From Deltaproteobacteria bacterium (GTDB lineage: Bacteria; Desulfobacterota; Desulfofervidia; Desulfofervidales; DG-60): a stretch of DNA of 16,966 nucleotides. The notes beneath the pieces were generated by a model. That model saw only the letters and a list, made by a program, of their open reading frames with translations, ran no database searches and was not told the DNA's origin. How positions within the stretch are numbered: position 1 is the first letter of the stretch; every line of letters starts with the position of its first letter. A program made the translations under genes and the position numbers. The stretch spans positions 1-16,966 of the forward strand of contig JAGGTC010000137.1 in NCBI GenBank assembly GCA_021163945.1. The letters are read 5' to 3'. Of the stretch, positions 6,025-14,320 are shown piece by piece.

Positions 6025-7005
6025 TTGGAATTAGTAGCAACAAAGAGGTATACATCAATCAGTAATTTTGAAAACATTGAATTAGCAAAGGTTTTATTTG
6101 GAGATCGAAACCTAAATTTACAATTTATTGAAAAGAGCATTGGTGTAAAGATCCATGTGAGGGGAAATAGGGTAATGATTGAAGGAAGCCCAGTGGATGT
6201 TCGCCTGGTGAAAAATTTATTGAATCAACTTTATGAAATATTACGTCAGGGTTATCCTGTCTATCTTAATGATATTGAGTATGCATTAAGGATGCTTAAG
6301 GAAGATGCAAATGCAAAATTAAAAGATGTATTTCTTGATAAAGTCTATGTTGTATCAAAGAGAAAGGTCATTACCCCAAAGACAAAGACACAAAAGGTCT
6401 ATGTTGACGCCATAAGGCATTATGATATTGTCTTTGCAATTGGGCCTGCTGGGACAGGTAAGACATATCTAGCCATGGCTATGGCAATTTCTGCCCTGAT
6501 GAAAGGGGAGGTAATACGAATAATCTTAACAAGGCCAGCCGTTGAGGCTGGGGAAAAACTGGGTTTTCTCCCTGGTGACTTATATGAAAAGGTAAATCCT
6601 TATTTAAGGCCACTTTATGATGCACTCCATGATATGATAGACTTTGATCGTACAGCAAAATTGATTCAAAAGGGGGTAATCGAGATAGCCCCACTGGCCT
6701 TTATGCGAGGTCGTACATTGAATGATGCCTTTGTCATCTTAGACGAGGCACAAAATACTACCTCTGAGCAAATGAAGATGTTTCTTACCCGCTTGGGGTA
6801 CAATTCTAAGGCAGTGGTTACAGGCGATATTACACAAGTTGACTTACCACATGGTGCTACCTCTGGTTTGGTGGAGGCCAGGGAAATTTTATCAGAAATT
6901 AGGGGCATTAAATTTGTATATTTTGACAAAAAGGATGTTATTCGTCACCCCCTTGTTCAGGAAATTATCCGTGCTTATGAATTAAGAGCAGATGCGAAGG
7001 CTTAA
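6025..7005 (+). CDS. PhoH family P-loop ATPase (PhoL/YbeZ type)
   Basis: This 326-residue soluble protein is a PhoH-type ATPase. Residues 15-75 resemble the N-terminal KH-like RNA-binding part of the YbeZ/PhoL branch (NLQFIEKSIGVKIHVRG then MIEGS). The nucleotide site shows Walker A GPAGTGKT (140-147), TRPAVEAGEKLGFLPGD (169-185), Walker B VILDEAQN (237-244) and VTGDITQVDLP (265-275), all family landmarks. Members act as RNA-dependent ATPases or helicases and work with YbeY in rRNA and small-RNA metabolism, which the downstream ybeY supports. The start is TTG, backed by a strong RBS. Its 3' end overlaps the next gene by 14 bp, indicating coupled translation. Length (about 320-330) is usual. 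Exact substrate is unproven. Confidence 0.93.
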   Translation: MELVATKRYTSISNFENIELAKVLFGDRNLNLQFIEKSIGVKIHVRGNRVMIEGSPVDVRLVKNLLNQLYEILRQGYPVYLNDIEYALRMLKEDANAKLKDVFLDKVYVVSKRKVITPKTKTQKVYVDAIRHYDIVFAIGPAGTGKTYLAMAMAISALMKGEVIRIILTRPAVEAGEKLGFLPGDLYEKVNPYLRPLYDALHDMIDFDRTAKLIQKGVIEIAPLAFMRGRTLNDAFVILDEAQNTTSEQMKMFLTRLGYNSKAVVTGDITQVDLPHGATSGLVEAREILSEIRGIKFVYFDKKDVIRHPLVQEIIRAYELRADAKA

Positions 7006-9289
7006 ATATCTCTCCCTTTTTAGGTCTCAATTAAATAATATAAAAACAAGATACCTAAAGGGTATTTACTCAGTATCTTTCTTCCGGTCCATCTCTGCAA
7101 TACTGGTTGGTCTACTAATGGCCTTTGTACTCTATCCCAATTTTCTTATGCCTATAAAACACTATCATCTGGGAGATATTGCTGAGCGCGATATAAAGGC
7201 CTCAAGGGATTTCTTGGTTCAAGACAAGGCTACTACAGAAAAACGTCAAAGACAGGCCCAAGAAAGGGCACCCCTTGTCTACAATCTTGATGAAAAAAAG
7301 TGGTCAATTATTAGAAAGCGTATTGGTCAGGCATTTAAGGAAATGAGAGAGGCCTCTAGAGATGGTATGAAACCTGATAAAAACATAAAACAACATTTTG
7401 AGGAAACCTTGGGTATTGAAATCAGTGACAGACAATTTTCCTTATTGAAAAAAGAAAAATTTGCCCCTTATATAGAGGCAAGTATCTACCAACTATTAGA
7501 GCCGATTTTCCGTCAAGGGATAGTGAGAAGTAAATCGAGGCTCCGAAAAAAAACAAGCATTATCATACGGTTTGGAAAAACAGGTAAAGAAAAGGCCTCT
7601 AGCCCAGAGGATATAATTAGTCTAACAGAGGCAAGGAGAAAGGTTGATCGTTTGTCCTATACCCTATACAAGAATATGAATAGGGATTTGGCAGAAACTG
7701 TAAGGATAATCTGCCAAAGTCTACTACAGCCAAATCTAGTATACAACCCTATTGAGACACAAAGAGAAAAGGAGATAGCAATATCCTCGGTTAAGCCTGT
7801 ATTTTATCAAGTGAAAAAAGGAGAAATGCTTGTTAGAGAAGGGGAAAAAATTGGTCAAGAACAGCTTGCAAAACTTGAGGCTGAGCAGAGGGCAACTACC
7901 CAGCAGCCATCAATATTGCTCTTGGGCGTGACCCTCTTGATTGCAGGGCTCATTATTATTAGTGAAAAGGTTGCTACCTTGGTGCAAAAAAGATTTTTAA
8001 AGACATGGCAAGATCACCTCTTCTGGCTTGCATTGATTTTATTTTTCTTTATTTTTGGTCAGATTGGTTTGGGAATAGGTAATCTTCTCTCTAGAAATTT
8101 TCATATCTTCTCTTCTGTTTCCTTTGCCTATGCCCTACCACTGGCCGCAGGTGCTATGTTGGTTACCTCCTTTACTGAACCCAAACTTGGCATTGTCTTT
8201 GGCGTTCTTTTATCTGCCTTGGCAGCACTGCTACTAAAGTCCCATGCTATAATCTTTATCTATTTCTTGATTGGTAGCTGGTGGGCTGCCTTGAGATTGG
8301 GATATTGCCGTCCCAGAAATAGGTTAATAAAAGTAGGCGTTGAGGTAGGGATCCTCCAGATATTTCTTATCATTGCCTATCATCTATTAAATCAGGAGCT
8401 TGATATTTGGCAACTTACAAAAAACATAGTACTAGGGGGATTAAGTGGGCCAATAGCCAGTTTAATTACCTTGGGTTTGATCCCCCTTATAGAAATGGTA
8501 TTTGACTATACTAGCGACATTAAACTTTTAGAATTGGCCAATCTAGACCAACCACTACTCAAGGAACTCATGGTGAAGGCACCAGGGACATACCATCATA
8601 GTGTGATTGTTAGCGAATTGGTTGAGGCGGCTGCTGAGGAAATTGGGGCAAATCCCCTCTTGGCAAAGGTAGCAGGTTATTATCATGATATTGGCAAGAT
8701 CAAAAAGCCACTATATTTTGTAGAAAACCAAATTGGTGTTGAGAACAAACACGATAATCTTTCCCCTTCACTCAGTGCGCTAATCCTCATATCTCATATA
8801 AAAGATGGGGTAGATATGGCCAAGCAGTACCGTTTGGGTAGAAGGATCATTGATATAATTGAGCAACACCATGGTACTAGTCTTATTACCTATTTCTATC
8901 AAAAGGCAAAGGAGCAAGATGAAAATGTTTCTGAAACAGAGTTTCGCTACCCTGGGCCAAAACCCCAGACAAAAGAGGCAGGTTTGGTAATGCTAGCAGA
9001 TGCTGTAGAGGCCGCCTGCCGTTCATTAGTAGACCCCAATCCTGCTCGGATTGAGGCAATGGTCCAGAAGGTAATTACAAATATCTTTTTAGACGGGCAA
9101 TTGGATGCATGTGAGCTTACACTAAAGGATTTGCATAAGATTGCAGAGAGATTTACCAAGATTCTTACAGGTATCTTTCATCAGCGTATTGAATACCCTG
9201 AGGGAGGTCCTTCAAGGCCCTATGTCATCCCAACTAAAGAGGGAACTGGAGAAAAAAATAAGGCTTATACTAAGCACATTGGGGCATAA
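6992..9289 (+). CDS. 7TM-HD family cyclic dinucleotide phosphodiesterase-like membrane protein (PgpH/YqfF type)
   Basis: The 765-residue protein has an N-terminal membrane segment (about 33-48), a long extracytoplasmic domain (about 55-300, the 7TMR-HDED type), a block of about seven membrane segments (about 307-500), and a C-terminal cytosolic HD domain (about 520-720). The HD metal-site residues are visible: APGTYHHS (530-537), YYHDIGK (563-569), SH at 601-602, QHHGT (625-629) and ADAVEA (669-674). In Listeria PgpH the same architecture hydrolyses c-di-AMP to pApA; assigning c-di-AMP here is inference, as no cyclase is in the window. It overlaps phoH by 14 bp and ybeY begins inside its 3' end, a common bacterial gene order. 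No strong RBS precedes ATG 6992, consistent with translational coupling. Confidence 0.92.
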   Translation: MRRLKYLSLFRSQLNNIKTRYLKGIYSVSFFRSISAILVGLLMAFVLYPNFLMPIKHYHLGDIAERDIKASRDFLVQDKATTEKRQRQAQERAPLVYNLDEKKWSIIRKRIGQAFKEMREASRDGMKPDKNIKQHFEETLGIEISDRQFSLLKKEKFAPYIEASIYQLLEPIFRQGIVRSKSRLRKKTSIIIRFGKTGKEKASSPEDIISLTEARRKVDRLSYTLYKNMNRDLAETVRIICQSLLQPNLVYNPIETQREKEIAISSVKPVFYQVKKGEMLVREGEKIGQEQLAKLEAEQRATTQQPSILLLGVTLLIAGLIIISEKVATLVQKRFLKTWQDHLFWLALILFFFIFGQIGLGIGNLLSRNFHIFSSVSFAYALPLAAGAMLVTSFTEPKLGIVFGVLLSALAALLLKSHAIIFIYFLIGSWWAALRLGYCRPRNRLIKVGVEVGILQIFLIIAYHLLNQELDIWQLTKNIVLGGLSGPIASLITLGLIPLIEMVFDYTSDIKLLELANLDQPLLKELMVKAPGTYHHSVIVSELVEAAAEEIGANPLLAKVAGYYHDIGKIKKPLYFVENQIGVENKHDNLSPSLSALILISHIKDGVDMAKQYRLGRRIIDIIEQHHGTSLITYFYQKAKEQDENVSETEFRYPGPKPQTKEAGLVMLADAVEAACRSLVDPNPARIEAMVQKVITNIFLDGQLDACELTLKDLHKIAERFTKILTGIFHQRIEYPEGGPSRPYVIPTKEGTGEKNKAYTKHIGA

Positions 9290-9599
9290 ACATGCCAAAG
9301 TTGGCCTGGCTATAATCAGCGATGAAGAGATGGCTGAACTAAACCAAAGATATCGTAAGAGAGAGGGAAGTACAAATGTTCTGGCCTTTCCAGGGGATCC
9401 ACCTTTTTTAGGAGACATTGCCATATCACTAGATACAGCAGAGAGGGAGGCAAAGGAGTGTGGTTTTTCTCTAGAAGAAATATTGGATTTTTATATTATA
9501 CATGGCCTTTTGCATCTGTTGGGTTATAATATTGACCACCCTGAAAGGGAGAGATTGACCAAACACCTATGGGAGATTCTGGGCCATGAGCCACTTTAA
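9222..9599 (+). CDS. ybeY: Endoribonuclease YbeY (rRNA maturation factor), variant zinc motif
   Basis: YbeY is a zinc-dependent single-strand endoribonuclease for 16S rRNA 3'-end maturation and ribosome quality control. Family blocks are present: SDEEMAELNQRYRKREGSTNVLAFP, then GDIAIS, then the histidine motif. The usual motif is HGxLHLxGYDH; here it reads HGLLHLLGYNIDH, with two extra residues (Asn-Ile) before the final Asp-His. The first two zinc histidines and a third His are all present, but the spacing is HxxxHxxxxxxxH. I chose ATG 9222 (125 residues), with AGGGAGG at 9201-9207 upstream at rather long spacing. A TTG at 9141 would give 152 residues, closer to the usual length, but its extra N-terminus does not look like the family. 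Either start overlaps the 7TM-HD gene. The neighbouring phoH supports the call. Confidence 0.9.
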   Translation: MSSQLKRELEKKIRLILSTLGHKHAKVGLAIISDEEMAELNQRYRKREGSTNVLAFPGDPPFLGDIAISLDTAEREAKECGFSLEEILDFYIIHGLLHLLGYNIDHPERERLTKHLWEILGHEPL

Positions 9600-9628
9600 A
9601 AACAACTAAATAGATTGGAGGGAGGATT

Positions 9629-10351
9629 ATGGCCAAATTAGCTGTCAATGTAGATCACGTAGCTACCTTGCGGGAGGCAAGGAGGGCAATTGAGCCTGAC
9701 CCAGTGATGGCAGCAGCCCTAGCAGAACTTTCTGGTGCAGAGGGGGTAATAGTGCATCTAAGAGAGGACAGAAGGCATATTAAAGAAAGGGATTTATACC
9801 TACTTCGTCAAACAGTAAAGACTAGTCTAAACCTGGAGATGGCAGCTACAGATGAAATGGTCAATATTGCATTGGATATAAGGCCAGATGTAGTTACTTT
9901 GGTACCAGAGAGGAGAGAGGAGGTTACCACAGAAGGTGGTCTTAATGTATTGGGACAGATGGATAACATTGTCCAGGCAACCAAGCGCCTTCAAAAGGCA
10001 GGCATATTGATAAGCATCTTTGTTGATCCAGAGCCTGATCAAATAAGGGCCTCTAAGGAGAAGGTAGGGGCAGACATGATAGAGATTCACACAGGCATCT
10101 ATTGTGATGCAAAGGGTGAGGAGAGGGAGAGGGAACTGAAGAGGATTTTAGAGGCGGTTGACATTGCTCATGGTTTGGGCCTAATTGTAAAGGCAGGACA
10201 TGGGTTAAATTATTTTAATATCCAGCCATTGGTGGGGATAAAGGAGATATATGAATTTAGTATTGGTCATAGTATCGTAGCCAGGGCAGTTTTGGTGGGG
10301 TTTGAGAGGGCTGTAAGGGAGATGTTGGAGATCATAAAGATGAAAAGATAA
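9629..10351 (+). CDS. pdxJ: Pyridoxine 5'-phosphate synthase PdxJ
   Basis: PdxJ condenses 1-deoxy-xylulose 5-phosphate with 3-amino-2-oxopropyl phosphate to form pyridoxine 5'-phosphate, the last ring-forming step of DXP-dependent vitamin B6 synthesis. The 240-residue length is typical. Active-site residues can be lined up with the E. coli enzyme: NVDH at 7-10, VHLREDRRH at 42-50 (His43, Arg45, His50), NLEMA at 68-72 (Glu70), LVPE at 91-94, KAGHGLNY at 188-195 (His191) and the phosphate-binding IGH at 212-214. ATG 9629 is preceded by GGAGGGAGG. It lies 29 bp after ybeY and six bases before purQ, so it is in the operon. The protein is a soluble TIM barrel. Nothing unusual is seen. Confidence 0.97.
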   Translation: MAKLAVNVDHVATLREARRAIEPDPVMAAALAELSGAEGVIVHLREDRRHIKERDLYLLRQTVKTSLNLEMAATDEMVNIALDIRPDVVTLVPERREEVTTEGGLNVLGQMDNIVQATKRLQKAGILISIFVDPEPDQIRASKEKVGADMIEIHTGIYCDAKGEERERELKRILEAVDIAHGLGLIVKAGHGLNYFNIQPLVGIKEIYEFSIGHSIVARAVLVGFERAVREMLEIIKMKR

Positions 10352-10357
10352 TTTAAT

Positions 10358-11182
10358 ATGGGAAAGGGTGTTCGTAGTATAGTCATCTCTGGTTATGGGA
10401 CAAATTGTGAGGTTGAAATGGCCTATGCCTGCAAATTGGCAGGGGCAGATGTAGAGATTGTACATATAAGTGAGTTAATTTATGGGGAGAAACGTTTGGA
10501 TGATTATCATTTTCTCAATTTCCCAGGCGGATTTTTAGATGGTGATGACTTGGGGGCGGCAAAGGCAGCGGCAAACCGCTGGCGATATGCAAGGGTAAAA
10601 AATACAGGAGAACCCTTATTTGAGCAACTCTTGCGCTTTATTAATGACGGAAAGCCTATTTTGGGTGTATGTAATGGCTTTCAGCTAATGGTAAAATTGG
10701 GACTACTCCCTGCCTTAAATGGTAATTATAATGAGCAGGTAGCAACCTTGAGCTACAATGACTCTGGCCGATTTGAAGATAGGTGGGTCTATCTAAAGGT
10801 AGATAAAGAGAGCCCTTGTATATTTACAAAGGGATTAGACACAATCTACCTTCCTGTAAGGCATGCGGAGGGAAAGTTTATACCCAAGGATGAACCCACT
10901 TTAAATCTTATTGAAGAAAGACACTTGGCAGTATTAAAATATATACACAATGAAACAAAAGAACCCACAATGGAGTATCCATTTAATCCCAATGGTTCAA
11001 CGGCCGCCATTGCAGGTATTTGTGACCCTACAGGGCGCCTTTTTGGATTGATGCCCCACCCTGAGGTCTATCTCTTTTTTACCCACCATCCTCGCTGGAC
11101 CCGTGAAGATTTGCCTGCTGAAGGGCTGGGTCTGGCTGTATTTTATAATGCTATAGAATATATTAAAGAAAATTTATTGTAA
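10358..11182 (+). CDS. purQ: Phosphoribosylformylglycinamidine synthase, glutamine amidotransferase subunit PurQ
   Basis: PurQ supplies ammonia from glutamine to PurL for the fourth step of purine synthesis (FGAR to FGAM). This 274-residue protein has the class I amidotransferase triad: Cys105 in GVCNGFQ, and His234 and Glu236 in MPHPE. PurQ-type signatures include FPGGFLDGDDLGAAK (55-69), PVRHAEGKF (166-174) and NPNGSTAAIAG (210-220). It is longer than the 220-230 residues of the short PurQ that works with PurS; the extra length includes 175-210. Partners PurL and PurS are not in the window, so I infer they are encoded elsewhere. It starts six bases after pdxJ without a clear RBS and is the last gene of the operon. 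Its TAA at 11180-11182 directly abuts the convergent gene's stop codon. Confidence 0.93.
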   Translation: MGKGVRSIVISGYGTNCEVEMAYACKLAGADVEIVHISELIYGEKRLDDYHFLNFPGGFLDGDDLGAAKAAANRWRYARVKNTGEPLFEQLLRFINDGKPILGVCNGFQLMVKLGLLPALNGNYNEQVATLSYNDSGRFEDRWVYLKVDKESPCIFTKGLDTIYLPVRHAEGKFIPKDEPTLNLIEERHLAVLKYIHNETKEPTMEYPFNPNGSTAAIAGICDPTGRLFGLMPHPEVYLFFTHHPRWTREDLPAEGLGLAVFYNAIEYIKENLL

Positions 11183-11713
11183 TTATGTAAACCTTGAAAA
11201 GATTGCATTGGCCAAAAGGCCAATAATAGGTGGGAGGAAAAGGGTAGTTGTCAGACGTACGGTTGCAAATTTCCAGCCCATTATTCCAATCTCTATAGGG
11301 AGGCGGGTAAAGCCACAGAGAAACTTGGCTGAATAAAATGCCATTATCACCCCAATGCTTATCCCTGCCTGTAAAAATCCAGCCAAAATGGGCAAAATTG
11401 TATAGGGCCCACCTGGGGCCAAAAATCCAACTGTAGTGGCCAAAAGTATCCCCTTAAGTCCTGATTCTGCCCCCATCCATTTTGAGATTACGGCCTGAGG
11501 GATGAGTATATGAATCATCTGCCCCACTATGAAGGAAGATACAAGTAGGGGCATAATTCGAATAATCATGCCTGTGGCCGCCTTTATCCCTAAGATATGT
11601 TTTCCCTCCCCTTGACGGTAGCCAATAAATAAGAGGATAAGTGCCAAAACGCCCATTATTATTGTTGGAATTAGCATCTCTTTCCCCCACTTTTCATTTT
11701 TGTATTTATGCAT
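11183..11713 (-). CDS. Half-size ArsP/YraQ-like permease
   Basis: A 176-residue integral membrane protein with about five predicted membrane segments. The block GILLATTVGFLAPGGPY (88-104) followed by RLPIEIG (137-143), FATVRL (149-154) and LPPIIG (160-165) resembles permeases of the PF03773 (ArsP_1/YraQ, formerly DUF318) group, in the half-size form that presumably dimerises. Related full-length proteins export trivalent organoarsenicals or are uncharacterised, so the substrate here is unknown. ATG 11713 overlaps the emrB stop by 8 bp; an alternative ATG at 11677 (MLIPTII) is preceded by a purine-rich stretch and would remove the polar first 12 residues. It is co-transcribed with emrAB. Its stop codon touches that of purQ, leaving no room for an intergenic terminator. 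Confidence 0.75.
   Translation of the reverse strand: MHKYKNEKWGKEMLIPTIIMGVLALILLFIGYRQGEGKHILGIKAATGMIIRIMPLLVSSFIVGQMIHILIPQAVISKWMGAESGLKGILLATTVGFLAPGGPYTILPILAGFLQAGISIGVIMAFYSAKFLCGFTRLPIEIGIMGWKFATVRLTTTLFLPPIIGLLANAIFSRFT
11207..11224. other. Perfect short hairpin at the end of the permease gene
   Basis: ATTGGCC (11207-11213) and GGCCAAT (11218-11224) form a 7-bp stem with an AAAA loop (TTTT on the coding strand). It lies in the codons near Leu-Ala-Asn-Ala of the permease, 25 bases from the convergent stop codons. No clean T run follows in either direction, so it is only a possible terminator for one of the two convergent operons. Confidence 0.3.
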
Positions 11714-13214
11714 GGGATACTCTTTTTATCCTTTTAAAAATCAACAAGCTAGGCAGCAGACAAAGAACAAAGATAGATAAGATATAAAAGGCATCATTAA
11801 AAGAAAGCATTAATGCCTGCCTTAAGAGTTCATTATAAATAGATCCTAAAACCATATCTTCTGGCAGTAGGTGCTTTAACGTTTCACAGGCATGTTGAAG
11901 TGGTATATCTGTAGGGGTTAAATGGGTAACAAGCTGTGTTTGATGGAATTGAGCTCGACGTTCAAATACAGTAGTAATAAAGGCTATCCCAAAGCTACTC
12001 CCTAGATTACGCAAAAGATTAAAAATACTTGTAGCATTCCCCATATCTTCCTTTTTTATGCCTACAAAGGTAACTACAGTTAAGGGGACCTGCAAAAAGG
12101 CCATGCCCACTCCCTGGAGTGCCCTGGGCCAAACAATGTTCCAAAAACCAGCACTAAGGTTGAATTGGGACATAAGGTAAATGGAATATGCGGTTATTGA
12201 AAGCCCAATCCCCAAAAGATAACGATTATCTAGCTTTTGTGTGAGCTTGCCAACCAGTGGGAAAAACAAAAGGCTGGCTGTAGCCCCTGGTGCTAAGACA
12301 AGACCTGCCAGAAATGCAGTATAACCCATGAGCTTTTGGACATATAATGGCAAAAGTACAACACTTCCAAAAAAACAAAAAAAATAAAGAAATATAACAA
12401 AAGTTCCTGTAGCATAGGAGCGATCCTTAAACACCCTTAGATTTATCACTGGCTCTTTATATAAAAGTTCTCTAATAACAAGCAGAATAAGGAAAATAGC
12501 AGCAATTATAGATAAGCTTACAATAAAATGCGAACTAAACCAGTCCTTTCTCTGACCTTTATTAAGTACTATTTGCAGACATCCTATGCCGACTGCTAAG
12601 AGCACTAGCCCTATATAGTCTATAGAGAGGAACTTACGCTTAAGATATGGAGGGTCAAAGATAAATAGCATGGTCAAAACAATAGAAATAGTGCCAATAG
12701 GGATATTTATATAAAATATCCAGGGCCAACTCCAGTTCTCAGTAATCCATCCTCCTAATACGGGCCCAAGAATGGGTGCAAAGACAATGCCTGTTCCCCA
12801 TGCAGCCATGGCCATGCCGTGCTCCTCTTTAGGAAATGTCTCTAGGAGTATAGCTTGGGAAATAGGCTGGAGCCCTCCACCGGCTAGGCCTTGAATAACA
12901 CGGAAAAATACCAACATACCTAAAGTATTTGCACTTCCACACATAAAGGAACTTAGGGTAAAAAACGTAATACAAAAGATAAGATATCTCTTTCTGCCAA
13001 ATACACTGGCCAGCCAGCCAGTGATAGGTATGACGATGGCATTAGAGACCAGATAAGAGGTAAGCACCCAAGTGACTTCATCTACCCCTACACTGAGGCC
13101 GCCTTGAATATGAGGTAGAGATACATTGACAATAGTAGTATCCATAATTTCCATAATGGTGGGAAGCATTACCGTTAAAGCGATTAACCATTTATTGATG
13201 GGTCTTCTTTCCAT
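11706..13214 (-). CDS. emrB: DHA2 family multidrug efflux MFS transporter, EmrB type
   Basis: The product (502 residues from ATG 13214) is a 14-TM major facilitator transporter of the EmrB/QacA type in the inner membrane, using the proton gradient to export hydrophobic drugs or similar compounds. Recognised motifs are MEIMDTTIVNVSLP in TM1 (about 21-34), GWLASVFGRKR in the TM2-TM3 loop (motif A) and the glycine/proline-rich TM5 motif C, GIVFAPILGPVLGGW (about 141-155). The ATG overlaps the emrA TGA by one base (TGATG), and a TTG three bases earlier is also possible. Together with EmrA it should form a tripartite pump, with a TolC-like outer membrane channel that is not encoded here. The half-size permease overlaps its 3' end. 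No regulator gene is adjacent. Confidence 0.92.
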   Translation of the reverse strand: MERRPINKWLIALTVMLPTIMEIMDTTIVNVSLPHIQGGLSVGVDEVTWVLTSYLVSNAIVIPITGWLASVFGRKRYLIFCITFFTLSSFMCGSANTLGMLVFFRVIQGLAGGGLQPISQAILLETFPKEEHGMAMAAWGTGIVFAPILGPVLGGWITENWSWPWIFYINIPIGTISIVLTMLFIFDPPYLKRKFLSIDYIGLVLLAVGIGCLQIVLNKGQRKDWFSSHFIVSLSIIAAIFLILLVIRELLYKEPVINLRVFKDRSYATGTFVIFLYFFCFFGSVVLLPLYVQKLMGYTAFLAGLVLAPGATASLLFFPLVGKLTQKLDNRYLLGIGLSITAYSIYLMSQFNLSAGFWNIVWPRALQGVGMAFLQVPLTVVTFVGIKKEDMGNATSIFNLLRNLGSSFGIAFITTVFERRAQFHQTQLVTHLTPTDIPLQHACETLKHLLPEDMVLGSIYNELLRQALMLSFNDAFYILSIFVLCLLPSLLIFKRIKRVSHA

Positions 13215-14194
13215 CAATCTCTTGCCAATACGGTAGTGATCACAGACATCCCAATCCTAAGTGATAAATTTGGATCTTGTTCTTCCTCTAAGACAATTTT
13301 TACGGGAACCCTTTGTACTACCTTTACCCAATTACCTGTGGCGTTTTCTGGAGGAAAGAGGGAAAAGACTGCCCCGCTTCCTGCCTGAATACTTTCCACC
13401 CGCCCATAAAACCTTTTCCCAGGATAGGCATCCACCTTAATAATTACCTTCTGGCCTACTTTAATCCTCTCCAACTGGGTTTCCTTATAGTTTGCCTCTA
13501 TCCAGATGTTGCTTAAAGGAACTATTGCCAAAAGCGGCATTCCAGGCTTTACTCTATGGCCTACTTCTACAGACCTCTTTGTGATATAACCAGTCACTGG
13601 TGCCTTGATGATAGTATATTTTACATCTAGCATAGCGTCTTTTACCTGTGCCTCTTTTTCTTCCACTTGGGACTTGGCTATATCTATCATTACTTTTGCC
13701 TGACTTAATTTTTCCTTGGCTACATCAAGGCTAGCCTTTGTTACCTTATAATGTGTAAGGGTATGGTCATACTTTTCCTTTGGAATGACGGCCTTTTTAA
13801 ATAAGGCCTCTGCCCTATTTAGGTCTATCTTTGCTTGTTCAAATTCTGCTTTTGCCAGTGTCAAATTTGCCTGAGCTGCTTGAAAATTTACCTTTGCTTC
13901 TTTTAATTTCCACTTGGCTAGAGAAAGGGAGGCCCTCGCCTGTGAAAGTTTTACCTTATACCTTTCAGGATCAATAATTAAAAGCACCTCTCCCTCTTTT
14001 ACCAATTGATTGTCATCTACTAAGACTTTGAGCACTGTGCCCTCTATTCGGGGGCTAATCCAATGGATATGCCCGCACACATATGCATTGTCTGTGGTAA
14101 TATGGGTCTTTTTATATTGTAAATAGAAAAGCACTACAGCTAGGGAAATTAAAATAAAGACAAAAACAAGGATAGAAATTTTAATTGTTTTCAT
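13214..14194 (-). CDS. emrA: EmrA-type HlyD family membrane fusion protein
   Basis: The 326-residue periplasmic adaptor links an inner-membrane MFS pump to an outer-membrane channel. It has one N-terminal membrane anchor (about 6-26), then a lipoyl/barrel-sandwich half (TTDNAYVCGHIHWISPRIEGTV, about 33-54), a long coiled-coil hairpin (about 80-190) rich in Ala, Lys and Glu, the second sandwich half (TIIKAPVTGYI, about 194-204) and a beta-barrel domain. The segment AVFSLFPPENATGNWVKVVQ (about 274-293) is close to an EmrA hallmark. A single Cys40 sits where most family members have no cysteine, and its role is unknown. No lipoprotein box is present. It precedes emrB and has its own promoter-like sequence upstream. 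ATG 14194 lacks a good RBS. Confidence 0.93.
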   Translation of the reverse strand: MKTIKISILVFVFILISLAVVLFYLQYKKTHITTDNAYVCGHIHWISPRIEGTVLKVLVDDNQLVKEGEVLLIIDPERYKVKLSQARASLSLAKWKLKEAKVNFQAAQANLTLAKAEFEQAKIDLNRAEALFKKAVIPKEKYDHTLTHYKVTKASLDVAKEKLSQAKVMIDIAKSQVEEKEAQVKDAMLDVKYTIIKAPVTGYITKRSVEVGHRVKPGMPLLAIVPLSNIWIEANYKETQLERIKVGQKVIIKVDAYPGKRFYGRVESIQAGSGAVFSLFPPENATGNWVKVVQRVPVKIVLEEEQDPNLSLRIGMSVITTVLARD

Positions 14195-14253
14195 CTATAG
14201 TAGTTTTTTATTGTATCCATAATCGTTTATCGCAGAGTGTGAAGAAAAATAGC

Positions 14254-14281
14254 CATATAGCATGACTTTAAAAAATGTCAA
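14254..14281 (-). promoter_or_regulatory. Promoter candidate for the emrAB-permease unit
   Basis: On the minus strand a perfect TTGACA (14281-14276), a 16-bp spacer and TATATG (14259-14254) lie in the 126-bp gap upstream of emrA. The predicted start is near 14247, giving a leader of about 52 bases without an obvious RBS. No clear operator repeat or terminator for the preceding gene is seen in this gap. Confidence 0.55.
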
Positions 14282-14320
14282 TATTTTTTACTATTAAGCT
14301 TAAGAGACCAGTTTGTTGGT

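Noticed and set aside
9141..9221. Longer ybeY starting at TTG 9141
   Set aside because: The extra 27 residues do not resemble a YbeY N-terminus and the TTG has no RBS; ATG 9222 fits better, though the longer form is not excluded.
10358..11182. PurQ-like protein as a novel amidotransferase because PurL and PurS are absent nearby
   Set aside because: PurQ-specific blocks (PVRHAEGKF, NPNGSTAAIAG) are intact, and scattered pur genes are common.
13215..13217. emrB starting at TTG 13217
   Set aside because: An ATG follows immediately at 13214 and is coupled to the emrA stop as TGATG.
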